In this document: positions 17,288-25,078 of the stretch, piece by piece | How positions within the stretch are numbered: the stretch's first letter is position 1 | Layout: every line of letters begins with the position of its first letter | Assembly: GCA_016928865.1 (NCBI GenBank) | Contig: JAFGJX010000102.1 | Span: 1-40,316 of the forward strand | Origin: Spirochaetota bacterium | Lineage (GTDB): Bacteria > Spirochaetota > UBA4802 > UBA5550 | Length of the DNA: 40,316 bases | Direction of reading: 5' to 3' | The notes under the pieces: model-generated | What the model saw: only the letters and a program-made list of their open reading frames with translations | What the model was told of the DNA's origin: nothing | The model's database searches: none | Program-made: the position numbers and the translations under genes

Positions 17288-19162
17288 ATGCAGGAACTAA
17301 TCGGCACCAGTAACCGTATTCTCGAAATCGATCTTACCGCGAGAAAATTCCAAATTAACGAAATCAGCCAGAAAGACCTGAAGATGTATCTGGGCGGCAA
17401 GGGGATGGGACTCAAGCTCCTTTATGACAGGATGGAGCCGGGGGTTGATCCGCTCGGCCCGGACAACATGATCGCCATTACCATGGGGGTCATACTCGGC
17501 AGCGGCGCGCCATGCTCCGGCCGCTTCGAGGCGATCACCAAGTCGCCCCTCACCGGCATCATGAACTGCTCGTCATGCGGCGGTGCGTTCGGCATGGCAG
17601 CGAAGACATCGGGGTGGGACGCGATCATTCTCAAGGGGAAATCCCGCGAGCCCGTCTATCTGGTCATTGACTCGAAAGGAGTCGAGTTCAAGTCAGCGAA
17701 GGCCCTCTGGGGCAAGGACACCGATGTCGCGGAAACGGCACTCCTGAAGGAAGGATCAGGTTCGCTGGTCATCGGCCAGGCGGGGGAAAACCTGGTGCGG
17801 TTCGCGAACATGCGCTCGGGCCACCGGTTCATCGGCAGGGGCGGCATGGGCGCGGTCATGGGCTCGAAAAACGTCAAGGGGATCGTGGCCAAGGGCGGCG
17901 AATTTAAAATCGTACCCAAAAATAAAAAGTTCTTCGCAAAGACAAACAAGAAATTTTTCAAATACATTGCCAACAACATGGTGACCGCCGGTTCGTACCG
18001 CAGTTACGGTACCAACTCGGCCACGAACCTGTGCAACACCACCGGCACAATCCCGGTCCGAAACTTCACCGGCGGCTCGCACGGCGAGACGCACAAGATC
18101 TCGGGCGAGGCCATGGCCGAGCGCTTCAAGACAAAATGGGACACCTGCAAGCCCTGCCCCATCATGTGCGGCCACAAGGGCACGATCAACGGAAAAGAAA
18201 AGCACATACCGGAATATGAAACCGTGCACCTGCTCGGCAGCAACCTCGAAATCTTCGATCCCGTGATCATAGCCGAATGGGACGAGCTCTGCTCGAAATA
18301 CGGCATTGACACCATCTCGACAGGCGGAACGCTGGCATGGGCCATGGAGGCCACTGAAAAGGGCCTCATTAAGACGAACCTCAAGTTCGGCTCGCCTGAA
18401 GGCGTCGGCGAAATGATACGGGACATCGCCCTCTGCAAAGGCATCGGCAAGGATCTGGCCCAGGGATCACGGCTGGCCTCAAAGAAATACGGGGGAGAGG
18501 ACTTTGCAATGCACGTAAAGGGGATGGAGCTTCCGGGATATGAGCCGCGCGGCTCGTTCGGGCACGGGCTCGGGTACGCCGTCGCCAACCGGGGCGGGTG
18601 CCACCTTTCCTCATACGTGATCGCACTCGAGATTATCTTCAACATAGCGAACCCCTACGCGACGCGGTGGAAGCACTACATGGTGAAATACATGGAAAAC
18701 CTGTTCGCGGGAGTAAACTCTCTTCACATTTGCCAGTTCACGTCCTATGCGGTGATGCTGCAGCCATTCCTGGTCAAGGTATCCCCCTTCCCGCTGCTGA
18801 AAGTGCTGGTGCAGAACATCGCCCCCGTGGCTCTGAACCTGATGGACTTGAGCCTGTATCCGGAGACCTGGCACTCCATCCTGGGAAAGACCTATGTTCC
18901 CTATCTCGGTATGCTCGGGTTCATAAAAGCCGGGGAGCGCACGCACGTGCTCGAGCGCTGGATGAATGTCCGCGAGGGGATATCGAAAAAGGACGACACC
19001 CTGCCCCTCCGCCTCCTCACCGAGGGGAGGGCATGCGACGCCGAGGAGCGCTCCGTACCGCTCGAGACCATGCTCGGAAAATACTACCGAAGCCGGGGCT
19101 ATGACGAAAACGGCATTCCGAAAAAGCGGACTCTGAAGCGTCTCGGCATCGAGATAAAATGA
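17288..19162 (+). CDS. aor: Aldehyde:ferredoxin oxidoreductase, tungsten-type
   Basis: This 624-residue protein interconverts aldehydes and carboxylic acids with ferredoxin, using a tungsten (or molybdenum) bis-pterin and one [4Fe-4S] cluster, in the cytoplasm. Landmarks: the N-terminal pterin domain (YLGGKGMGLKLLYD, GAPCSGRFEAITKSPLTG, GRGGMGAVMGSKNVKGI) and the cluster cysteines C287-x2-C290-x3-C294, with C482 in LHICQF as the fourth. This spacing matches the Pyrococcus enzyme (288, 291, 295, 494). The length is normal for AOR (about 600-625). Start: AGGAG at 17276-17280, 7 nt before ATG. The operon partners are two Fe-ADH-type proteins, which could link the aldehyde to an alcohol. The physiological substrate and direction are unknown; the SCP2-like partner hints at a hydrophobic one. 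Confidence 0.95.
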   Translation: MQELIGTSNRILEIDLTARKFQINEISQKDLKMYLGGKGMGLKLLYDRMEPGVDPLGPDNMIAITMGVILGSGAPCSGRFEAITKSPLTGIMNCSSCGGAFGMAAKTSGWDAIILKGKSREPVYLVIDSKGVEFKSAKALWGKDTDVAETALLKEGSGSLVIGQAGENLVRFANMRSGHRFIGRGGMGAVMGSKNVKGIVAKGGEFKIVPKNKKFFAKTNKKFFKYIANNMVTAGSYRSYGTNSATNLCNTTGTIPVRNFTGGSHGETHKISGEAMAERFKTKWDTCKPCPIMCGHKGTINGKEKHIPEYETVHLLGSNLEIFDPVIIAEWDELCSKYGIDTISTGGTLAWAMEATEKGLIKTNLKFGSPEGVGEMIRDIALCKGIGKDLAQGSRLASKKYGGEDFAMHVKGMELPGYEPRGSFGHGLGYAVANRGGCHLSSYVIALEIIFNIANPYATRWKHYMVKYMENLFAGVNSLHICQFTSYAVMLQPFLVKVSPFPLLKVLVQNIAPVALNLMDLSLYPETWHSILGKTYVPYLGMLGFIKAGERTHVLERWMNVREGISKKDDTLPLRLLTEGRACDAEERSVPLETMLGKYYRSRGYDENGIPKKRTLKRLGIEIK

Positions 19163-19207
19163 GCCGTCGCAATGCGATATCACACTAATAACGAGCGAGG
19201 AACAACC

Positions 19208-20353
19208 ATGCAGATACAAACAAACTTCGAATTCTTCAACCAGTCAAAGATAATATCGGGCAATTGCGCTCTCGACAATATCCCGTTCGAGCTTACCGGT
19301 TATGATGCGCGCAAGCCGCTGGTGATCGCGTCCCGGAAAGTCACGGAGCGCGGCCTGAAAAAGACTTTCATGAAGTCCTTCTACGACTCCGTGACCGTCA
19401 TCGGCGCGTTTTTCGATGAGATTGACGACTACGCGGGGATAACCCTGGCGCAGCGGGGCGCCACGCTCTTCAGGTCGCGCGGGTGCGATTCCATCATCGC
19501 CCTGGGCGGCGGCGCCGCCGTCGATATCGCCCGGGCGGTGAACCTGCTGGTCACGGGAAAGACCGATACCCTGCAGCCGTACCTTGACGGCGCGCCGCTC
19601 CCCGCCCACCTGAAGCCGATGATCTACGTCCCCGCCGGCGCGTCCAGGGGTACGGAAGCGGCCAACATCATGACCATCGACAACCGCCGCATCGTATCGG
19701 ACGTTCTCTTCCCGGACGTCGTGATACTCGACCCGCGTATGACGCGCTCCTGCTGCGCGGAATGCGCGGCGCAATCCGCGGCGATCGCGATCGAGCAGGC
19801 GGCCATGTCCATCCTCGACGAGAATAACAATCCGATGATCGACGCGTACGCCTATCCCGCAATGCGCTACCTCGCGGAAAACGTCAAGAAAGGCATGAAA
19901 AAGCCGGGCAACAGGGACGCGGCACTTGCTCTGGCCAACGCCTCCGTCATGGCAGCGGTCGCGTCAGCGAACGCCGGCCCGGGGATCGCGCGCCTGCTCG
20001 CCGAGGAGCTGGAGACGCTCAGCGGCGTATCAACCGGCATTCTGATCGGCATACTCCTGCCGCACGCACTGTCGCGGATCGCGAACAGGAAGAATGCGCT
20101 CAGGGACGAGCTCCTGCTTGCCGCTGCGGGCATGGAGGTCTATTCCGCCACGCCCCAGAAGGAGCGGGCCATAAAGGGCGTTGAGGTCACTCTTGAAATA
20201 TACGGGAACCTGAAGCGGGCCCTGCCGGCCAGTCTCCAGCAGCTCAACATCCAGAAGCACCTGCTCGCCAAGGCCGCAGACGCGGCTGCAAAGCGGAGCG
20301 GGAAACGCTACACCGAAGCTGACTGCCTCGCAGTCCTCGATCACGCGTGGTAA
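19208..20353 (+). CDS. Fe-ADH-family protein lacking the metal-binding residues
   Basis: The 381-residue chain aligns without gaps to the intact Fe-ADH at 21044 across the central domain: the same length of spacer, PRMTR, and a GGGAAVDIARAVN nucleotide loop versus GGGSAIDTAKGVN. The four iron ligands of that paralogue (D198, H202, H267, H281) are replaced here by I193, Q197, R262 and T276, and the second active-site His (H271) by E266. The usual PTTAGTGSE is PAGASRGTE. So the nucleotide-binding half is kept but the metal site is gone. The start at 19208 is chosen over an upstream ATG at 19172 because GAGG (19197-19200) sits at proper distance and the N-terminus then aligns with the paralogue. 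It could be a regulatory or structural partner of the active dehydrogenase, or a differently acting enzyme. It lies 45 bp after the AOR gene. Confidence 0.9.
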   Translation: MQIQTNFEFFNQSKIISGNCALDNIPFELTGYDARKPLVIASRKVTERGLKKTFMKSFYDSVTVIGAFFDEIDDYAGITLAQRGATLFRSRGCDSIIALGGGAAVDIARAVNLLVTGKTDTLQPYLDGAPLPAHLKPMIYVPAGASRGTEAANIMTIDNRRIVSDVLFPDVVILDPRMTRSCCAECAAQSAAIAIEQAAMSILDENNNPMIDAYAYPAMRYLAENVKKGMKKPGNRDAALALANASVMAAVASANAGPGIARLLAEELETLSGVSTGILIGILLPHALSRIANRKNALRDELLLAAAGMEVYSATPQKERAIKGVEVTLEIYGNLKRALPASLQQLNIQKHLLAKAADAAAKRSGKRYTEADCLAVLDHAW

Positions 20354-20379
20354 ACATTACTACAGAAAAGGAGCGAACC

Positions 20380-20997
20380 ATGAATATAAACAAATATCCG
20401 GAAATAGTACCGGGACACAAGTTCTTAAAGCAATTTTACATCGGCATCATGACATGGACGATCGGCAAGGCGTTTCAGGTGATGTATAAACTCGACAAGA
20501 ACGTCAGAGCGGAATTCGACCGATTGCCGGCAAATTTCATGATGATGCTCTGCATCCTGCCAGAGGACGCCTTCAAGCCCTTCTTCTACGCGAAGATCAT
20601 GCCCGATTTCGTCGTAAATTACGGGCTCCTGCCTCTGGGCGTCCCGATGATTCTCGGGAAAGACAAAGAGGGGAAGCTGAAGTACATGGGTTCCGACAAG
20701 CGGGGGAAAAAGATAACGCTGAAGCTCTGCATGAAAAGCATTGATGAGGCCTTCCGCATATTCAGCTTCCGCGAGCCGCTGGCCGTGGCCTTCAACCACG
20801 GGATTTATATCGTCGACGGGGACCTTCCCGAGTCCCTTGCGTTCGTCCGCGCGATGGAGATCGTGCTGGTCACCCTGTTGCCGAAATCCCTTGCCAAGAT
20901 GTTTGTCAAGCGGTACCCGAGCTGGAAGGAGCTGCCGCCGGTCAAGAAATGGATCAACAGGGTTCTGCTCTGGCTCCGGGTATATACCGTGGGATAA
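20380..20997 (+). CDS. Hypothetical protein, possibly SCP2-like lipid carrier
   Basis: This 205-residue protein has no signal peptide; it shows amphipathic helices and a central region (about 105-175) whose pattern fits the sterol-carrier SCP2 fold: KKITLKLCMKSIDEAFRIFS, then FNHGIYIVDGDLPESLAFVRAMEIV. In SCP2 domains a strand and helix set is followed by a G-x-hydrophobic-x-GD element and a helix, as here. The SCP2 assignment is tentative and based on pattern only. Start: AAGGAG precedes the ATG by 7-8 nt (ATG at 20380). It sits 26 bp after the metal-less Fe-ADH and 46 bp before the intact one, so it surely belongs to the operon. If it binds hydrophobic molecules, it might present the substrate or product of AOR and ADH. 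Confidence 0.6.
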   Translation: MNINKYPEIVPGHKFLKQFYIGIMTWTIGKAFQVMYKLDKNVRAEFDRLPANFMMMLCILPEDAFKPFFYAKIMPDFVVNYGLLPLGVPMILGKDKEGKLKYMGSDKRGKKITLKLCMKSIDEAFRIFSFREPLAVAFNHGIYIVDGDLPESLAFVRAMEIVLVTLLPKSLAKMFVKRYPSWKELPPVKKWINRVLLWLRVYTVG

Positions 20998-21043
20998 GTA
21001 ATGGCGTGCCGCATTATAAATAATTCATGAAAGGGGAAACACT

Positions 21044-22309
21044 ATGTTACTGCCAAGTTATTATGATTTCTGCTGCCGCGTAAAGACCGTTTCGGGGAAT
21101 AAAGCGCTCGAACAGATACCAGGCCTGCTCGCGGGCATGAACGCAAGCCGGCCCATGATCATCACCGACAAGGGCGTGGTCGCGGTCGGCCTTATAGATA
21201 TCGCAAAAAAAGCAATGGGGAAAAAGCTGAAAATCGTCACCGTATACGACAATGTGCCTGTAGATTCAAACTACAAGATCGTCGACGACGCGGCGCGGGT
21301 ATACCGCCAGAAGAAATGCGATTCAATCATCGCCATCGGCGGCGGATCGGCCATTGACACGGCCAAGGGCGTGAACATCGTTGCGTCCCTGGGCGGATCG
21401 TCCCTCCTCGAGTATGAGGGCTTCGGCGCGGTAAAGAGGAAACTGAATCCGCTGGTCGTCATACCCACCACCGCCGGGACCGGCTCAGAGATGACGCTCG
21501 TGGCCGTCATCGCGGACCCGGACCGAAAAATCAAGATGCTGTTCGTTTCATACTTCATGCTGCCGGACATCGGGGTTCTCGATCCGCGCATGACCAGGAC
21601 CCTGCCCGACTTCCTCACCGCATCCACCGCCATGGACGCGATGACACACGCGTGCGAGGCGTACTTCAGCATGGAAAAGAACCCGCTCAGCGACTCGCAC
21701 GCGATACAGGCGATCCAGACGATCAGCCAGAACCTGCTCCACGTGGTGAAGAACCCGGGCGACCTCAAGGGAAGGGCCGCGCTCGCCGCCGCGTCTACCA
21801 TGGCGGGCGTGGCGTTCTCCAACGCCATGGTCGGCCTCGTGCACAACCTGGGCCACACGGTCGGCGCAATCTGCCACGTCCCCCACGGCACCGCAATGAG
21901 CATCCTGCTCCCCTACGGCTTGGAGTACAGCCTGCACCGGGCGTCTGACGTCATTGGCGAGCTCCTGTTCCCGATCGGCGGGCCGGACGTGTACGCGGCA
22001 ACACCCAAGAAGGAGCGGGGCGAGAAGGCGATCGAGCTGATCCGGAAGATGAACCAGGACCTGCACGACGCCACGGGCGGGAAGCACCCGCGGTTCCTGA
22101 AAGAGATCCGCGACCGAAACGGCGCCCAGGTGGTGCCCGAGTCGGTGCTCGAGACCCTGGCGCAGGCCATCATGCTCGACGGGGCGCGCATGAGCAATCC
22201 GGAGGAAATCTATCCCGCTGACGCGCTCATGGTGTACCGGCACGCGTGGGAAGGAACACCGATCAACAGGAAAAAGATAGACAAGGGCGGGAAAAAAGTG
22301 AAGTGGTAA
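21044..22309 (+). CDS. Iron-containing alcohol dehydrogenase
   Basis: This 421-residue protein of the group III Fe-ADH family interconverts aldehydes and alcohols with NAD(P)H and Fe2+ in the cytoplasm. The nucleotide motif GGGSAIDTAKG is intact, PTTAGTGSE follows, and all metal ligands are present: D198 and H202 in DAMTHACEA, H267 and H281 in VHNLGHTVGAICHVPHG. Their spacing matches E. coli FucO (196, 200, 263, 277). It is longer than typical (about 385) mainly through the C-terminal half (inserted segments near 310-345 and a Lys-rich tail). Start: AAGGGG just upstream. It is the last gene of the AOR operon and is followed by a strong terminator. It probably reduces aldehyde made by AOR, or supplies it, depending on physiology. 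Confidence 0.95.
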   Translation: MLLPSYYDFCCRVKTVSGNKALEQIPGLLAGMNASRPMIITDKGVVAVGLIDIAKKAMGKKLKIVTVYDNVPVDSNYKIVDDAARVYRQKKCDSIIAIGGGSAIDTAKGVNIVASLGGSSLLEYEGFGAVKRKLNPLVVIPTTAGTGSEMTLVAVIADPDRKIKMLFVSYFMLPDIGVLDPRMTRTLPDFLTASTAMDAMTHACEAYFSMEKNPLSDSHAIQAIQTISQNLLHVVKNPGDLKGRAALAAASTMAGVAFSNAMVGLVHNLGHTVGAICHVPHGTAMSILLPYGLEYSLHRASDVIGELLFPIGGPDVYAATPKKERGEKAIELIRKMNQDLHDATGGKHPRFLKEIRDRNGAQVVPESVLETLAQAIMLDGARMSNPEEIYPADALMVYRHAWEGTPINRKKIDKGGKKVKW

Positions 22310-22320
22310 AATCGCAAAAA

Positions 22321-22348
22321 GGCCGGATGGTTCGATCCGGCCTTTTTT
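22321..22348 (+). terminator. Rho-independent terminator of the AOR operon
   Basis: GGCCGGAT (22321-22328) pairs with ATCCGGCC (22335-22342) around the loop GGTTCG, followed by six T residues and preceded by AAAAA. It lies 11 bp after the Fe-ADH stop. Confidence 0.95.
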
Positions 22349-22350
22349 AA

Positions 22351-22485
22351 TTATCTAAGAAATTCCGTCTTATCCAGTATGGACCCAGGGGACACAGTAC
22401 ATTTTATATGATGCAATCCCCCTCTCAAATTAGGGCCACTTCTGACAAAAAAAGCGCTGGACAGAGGCTTGAAATTTCGCGCGCG
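22351..22485 (+). repeat. Direct repeat copy A (about 135 bp)
   Basis: It begins TTATCTAAGAAATT, has AAAAAGCGCTGGACAG near the end and finishes GAAATTTCGCGCGCG. A second, imperfect copy in the same orientation lies at 24013-24144. It starts directly after the AOR-operon terminator. No protein is apparent in it. The two copies bracket an AT-rich segment with one gene. Confidence 0.75.
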
Positions 22486-22966
22486 GGGGGAAAATTACCC
22501 ATCTGCCAGTCGCAGAGACCAGGGATGAGACAAGGGCATTGCTGCAGCATAATGTTACTAACGAGAGAATTCGGGTATGATCTACGATCTGTGGTTTGTT
22601 TGACGCCTACCGCTTGCCGTGCGGAAATCAAAAATTGTTGGAGCATTGATCTCGATATCATTACTCTTCTGAAGATCCCGTGCAGCATTAGATTTGGCAT
22701 CTGATGCAAGGGGAAAAATAAGTACGACGCAGAATATACAGGTCAGGTGAATGATGTTATTACTCATAAAACACCTGTTTGTTTGATAATTCTATGGGAA
22801 TAACAGCCATGAAGCGATCTTCTTTGTTAAATATACTCCACGATACATGAATGTCAATTTTTCGATTCTAGCAATTAACCTTTACATTAACATAGTAATG
22901 ATCATGATGACAGGAGTTAGCGAAAGAAATATATTAACAGTATTGATTAAAAAGAACATTTTAAAC
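22486..22966. other. AT-rich non-coding stretch, nothing recognised
   Basis: About 480 bp between repeat copy A and the hairpin at 22967. Several short open frames exist but lack Shine-Dalgarno sites or recognisable products. It forms the downstream part of the repeat-bounded insert. Confidence 0.5.
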
Positions 22967-23003
22967 ATTATTGGCCAGTGTAAATTCTACACTGGCCAAT
23001 AAT
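22967..23003 (-). terminator. Perfect 16-bp inverted repeat, likely terminator
   Basis: Arms ATTATTGGCCAGTGTA (22967-22982) and its complement (22988-23003) close on a 5-nt loop. It lies 18 bp beyond the stop of the secreted-protein gene (minus strand). The T-tract on the minus side is weak, so it may instead be a stabilising hairpin. Confidence 0.6.
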
Positions 23004-23021
23004 AAAGAATAAATCCATCAC

Positions 23022-23765
23022 TTATTCAAGATTGAGGTTATTATAAGTATCTAATGCGTCTTTTATAGATAGCATATCTTTCTTATTGCAGCCGTTAATC
23101 AGACATGCATCTGCTGCATCAATAGATGTTTGGATGCCGGGATCCCCGCCTGAAAGGACATTTAGTTTGGCTGCAATCAGATGCTTTATCATAATGACTT
23201 TAGCATCGCCCCTGACTGGAGTATTAAGCATTCCAAGAAGCTGCTCTTGAGTGTATTCCACTCCGCCGATTGTAAGCATCATTGGCGCAGTGAGACCGGC
23301 TTCAGCAACCCACATTTCCGGATGATTTTTCCAGTATCCCGGAGTCCTCGGATCGAAATCGTATGTGCATCCGCAAACAAGAGTCGTGGCAGGAAGATCT
23401 ATGGAAAATGTATCATAAAATGAACACATCAGCTGAGCAGATCCTGTTACAGTATATTCACCGCAGGGAATTGTCCCCAATTCACCAGTAAATTCCACGT
23501 TCTCAAACGATTTCAATACAGGACCCAATTCGCCGGGGACATCAAAAACCCCTTCTATTGTTATAGCTTCACCGCCATTTTGAGGTGTGAGGATTAAAGT
23601 ATATTTCACCTCTCCTGCACAATTCCACGTTGCTCCTGAAACAGTAATTGTAAATACATCACAATCAATTCTTAAGCCTGGATTCTCTAAATGATTTGCA
23701 AAAACTGCAACTGGAGCTGTTCCAATCAATAAAACAGCAATTAATAAAAGCAAATGTTTTTTCAT
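23022..23765 (-). CDS. Secreted protein with TPGYWKNHP domain
   Basis: This 247-residue protein has a clean signal peptide (MKKHLLLLIAVLLIGTAPVAVFA). Residues about 30-135 form a beta-rich, Cys-containing module (CDVF, WNCAG, IPCGEY, QLMCSF, CGC). Residues about 140-235 are the TPGYWKNHPEMW module with GDAKVIMIKHLIAAKLN and a final D-ACLINGC...K segment. This GYWKNHP module is seen in many secreted bacterial proteins of unknown function. Six or more Cys suggest disulfides outside the cytoplasm. Start: AGGAG (23774-23778) before ATG. The gene is AT-rich and lies alone between two direct repeats, which points to recent acquisition. No function can be assigned. Confidence 0.8.
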   Translation of the reverse strand: MKKHLLLLIAVLLIGTAPVAVFANHLENPGLRIDCDVFTITVSGATWNCAGEVKYTLILTPQNGGEAITIEGVFDVPGELGPVLKSFENVEFTGELGTIPCGEYTVTGSAQLMCSFYDTFSIDLPATTLVCGCTYDFDPRTPGYWKNHPEMWVAEAGLTAPMMLTIGGVEYTQEQLLGMLNTPVRGDAKVIMIKHLIAAKLNVLSGGDPGIQTSIDAADACLINGCNKKDMLSIKDALDTYNNLNLE

Positions 23766-24012
23766 GCAAAAAATCTCCTAATAATTATATATAATTTTTT
23801 ATAAGACCCACAACAAAACGCTATGATAAACTATTACATAAAATAAACCGATATGTGCGTGTTTTTTTATTAACAACAAATTATGATGCTCGATATTGCA
23901 ATAAATTTTTTCTATGTTATTGAAAATAATGAATTTAAATACTTTATCCAGTAAAATTCTGATATACCATAAATATGCCAATCTTTAAACATATTTTTTA
24001 CATAAAAATTTA
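23766..24012. other. AT-rich upstream region of the secreted-protein gene
   Basis: This very AT-rich stretch presumably holds the promoter of the minus-strand gene at 23765; no unambiguous -35/-10 pair can be chosen. No coding sequence is supported. Confidence 0.4.
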
Positions 24013-24144
24013 TTATCTAAGAAATTCGTCCTCTACAGTAAGGGTCCAGGGAACACAATGAGTAATATGTGGAGTGGGCCCCTCTCTAATCAAGCCCTCT
24101 CTAGTATAAAAAGCGCTGGACAGAAGCTTAAAATTTCGCGCGCG
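24013..24144 (+). repeat. Direct repeat copy B (about 132 bp)
   Basis: It matches copy A (22351-22485) from TTATCTAAGAAATT through AAAAAGCGCTGGACAG to AAAATTTCGCGCGCG, with scattered differences and small indels. A 24-bp part (24104-24127) is identical to 33033-33056 near truA, so part of this repeat is dispersed. Confidence 0.75.
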
Positions 24145-24262
24145 CCATGAAAATTGTTAAAAATTACTAAAAAGTTGTAAAGAATGCCTACCCGGAGATT
24201 ATTTAAACAGCGATTAGTATTTATTGCAGGAGAATTATATATTTTTTGAGTGATATTAGTCA

Positions 24263-24568
24263 TCACGGCCCTTTCTTCATTCTGAAATAGCAGGCATGGA
24301 GCAGGTGGGTTTTCCACAATTTCCGCCACTCGCGTTCGGCAAAATAGGCAAAGACAACGGATTCAATCATGTGCGCGCCGCAGTAGGGGCATATTTCCGG
24401 GTTTGTCTCACAAGAATGCTCTATCGCGTGTGCCCAGGTCTTTCGCGTTATCTGGCCCAGCTTCTGCTTTATTCCATAGTATCGTATCGCTTCACGGCGC
24501 TTATCCGGGAAATAAAAGAGCATTCTGGCCATGAAGCGGTGAGCGGAGTATCTCGCCGGCCGATGCAT
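24263..24568 (-). pseudogene. IS91-family transposase remnant (C-terminal)
   Basis: About 101 codons resemble the C-terminal end of IS91/IS801-type Y2 transposases: FMARMLFYFPDKRREAIRYYG (helix before the YYG motif), then a helix-rich link, and the CPYCGAHM zinc-type pair that ends these proteins. The catalytic His and double-Tyr domain that should precede is missing. An in-frame TGA lies directly upstream of the first ATG. It is therefore a non-functional fragment. The dispersed palindromes at 24621 and 24664 lie just upstream of it, consistent with an old insertion site. The family call rests on pattern memory, not a search. Confidence 0.6.
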
Positions 24569-24620
24569 TCACGATCTCCCGTGCGACGACGAGGTACACG
24601 TGCTGACTGTAACTCCGGGA

Positions 24621-24701
24621 CCGATAGTTATCAGTGATCCCATGGGGTCAGAGCAACTAAAGGACCGATAGTTATCAGTAAGTCCGGGGGGTTCAGAGTA
24701 A
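24621..24701 (+). repeat. Two palindrome variants with GGGGTCAGAG-type motifs
   Basis: CCGATAGTTATCAG at 24621-24634 and again at 24664-24677 (one base off the main form). Each is followed by a GGGGTCAGAG-type sequence: GGGGTCAGAGCAA at 24644-24656 and a variant with an extra T at 24686-24701. The second motif has the opposite orientation to copies at 2597 and 11030. Confidence 0.7.
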
Positions 24702-24777
24702 CCCATCGCCAGACGATGTCCGGCGTTGCGAGGATGGCCCAAGAAGTTCCCGACATGGATGTCGCAATGGCAGCATT

Positions 24778-24822
24778 TTTTTGCCATCCATTTGCTCCCG
24801 GCTTCGCCATGGATGGCAAAAA
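24778..24822. repeat. 14-bp inverted repeat
   Basis: TTTTTGCCATCCAT (24778-24791) and ATGGATGGCAAAAA (24809-24822), 17-nt loop. The T-run is on the 5' side of the stem, so it does not have terminator layout. The rest of 24823-25078, up to the plsB stop, contains small GC hairpins (CTCGACATCCTGTCGAG, GCGGGCATGCTGCCCGC) but no gene. Confidence 0.6.
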
Positions 24823-25078
24823 GAAGCCGCCGACCTTCCGGAATGAAAGTCAGCATTTCCTTATTACACTCTTAGCAAACATTAAGAAAACACCTGGATA
24901 CAAAATGCACACCAGGTCCGAAATTAATAACCGATAAAAGCCATAGCCTATCACGACGTTTGAGGGACCGGGAGGCTGGAGCGCGAGGCCGCCTTTTTCT
25001 CGACATCCTGTCGAGTGGCGGCAGGCGGGCATGCTGCCCGCTCGATGTCGGCCGGGGAGACCTTCACCCTCGCATTAT

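Noticed and set aside
19172..19207. Upstream ATG for the metal-less Fe-ADH gene
   Set aside because: It has no ribosome site and would add 12 residues absent from the paralogue; ATG at 19208 has GAGG at correct spacing.
22351..24144. Direct repeats considered as a CRISPR array
   Set aside because: Only two long copies 1.5 kb apart with a gene between them; no regular short repeat-spacer pattern and no cas genes.
24778..24822. 14-bp inverted repeat considered as terminator
   Set aside because: The T-run precedes rather than follows the stem on either strand, so it lacks terminator layout.
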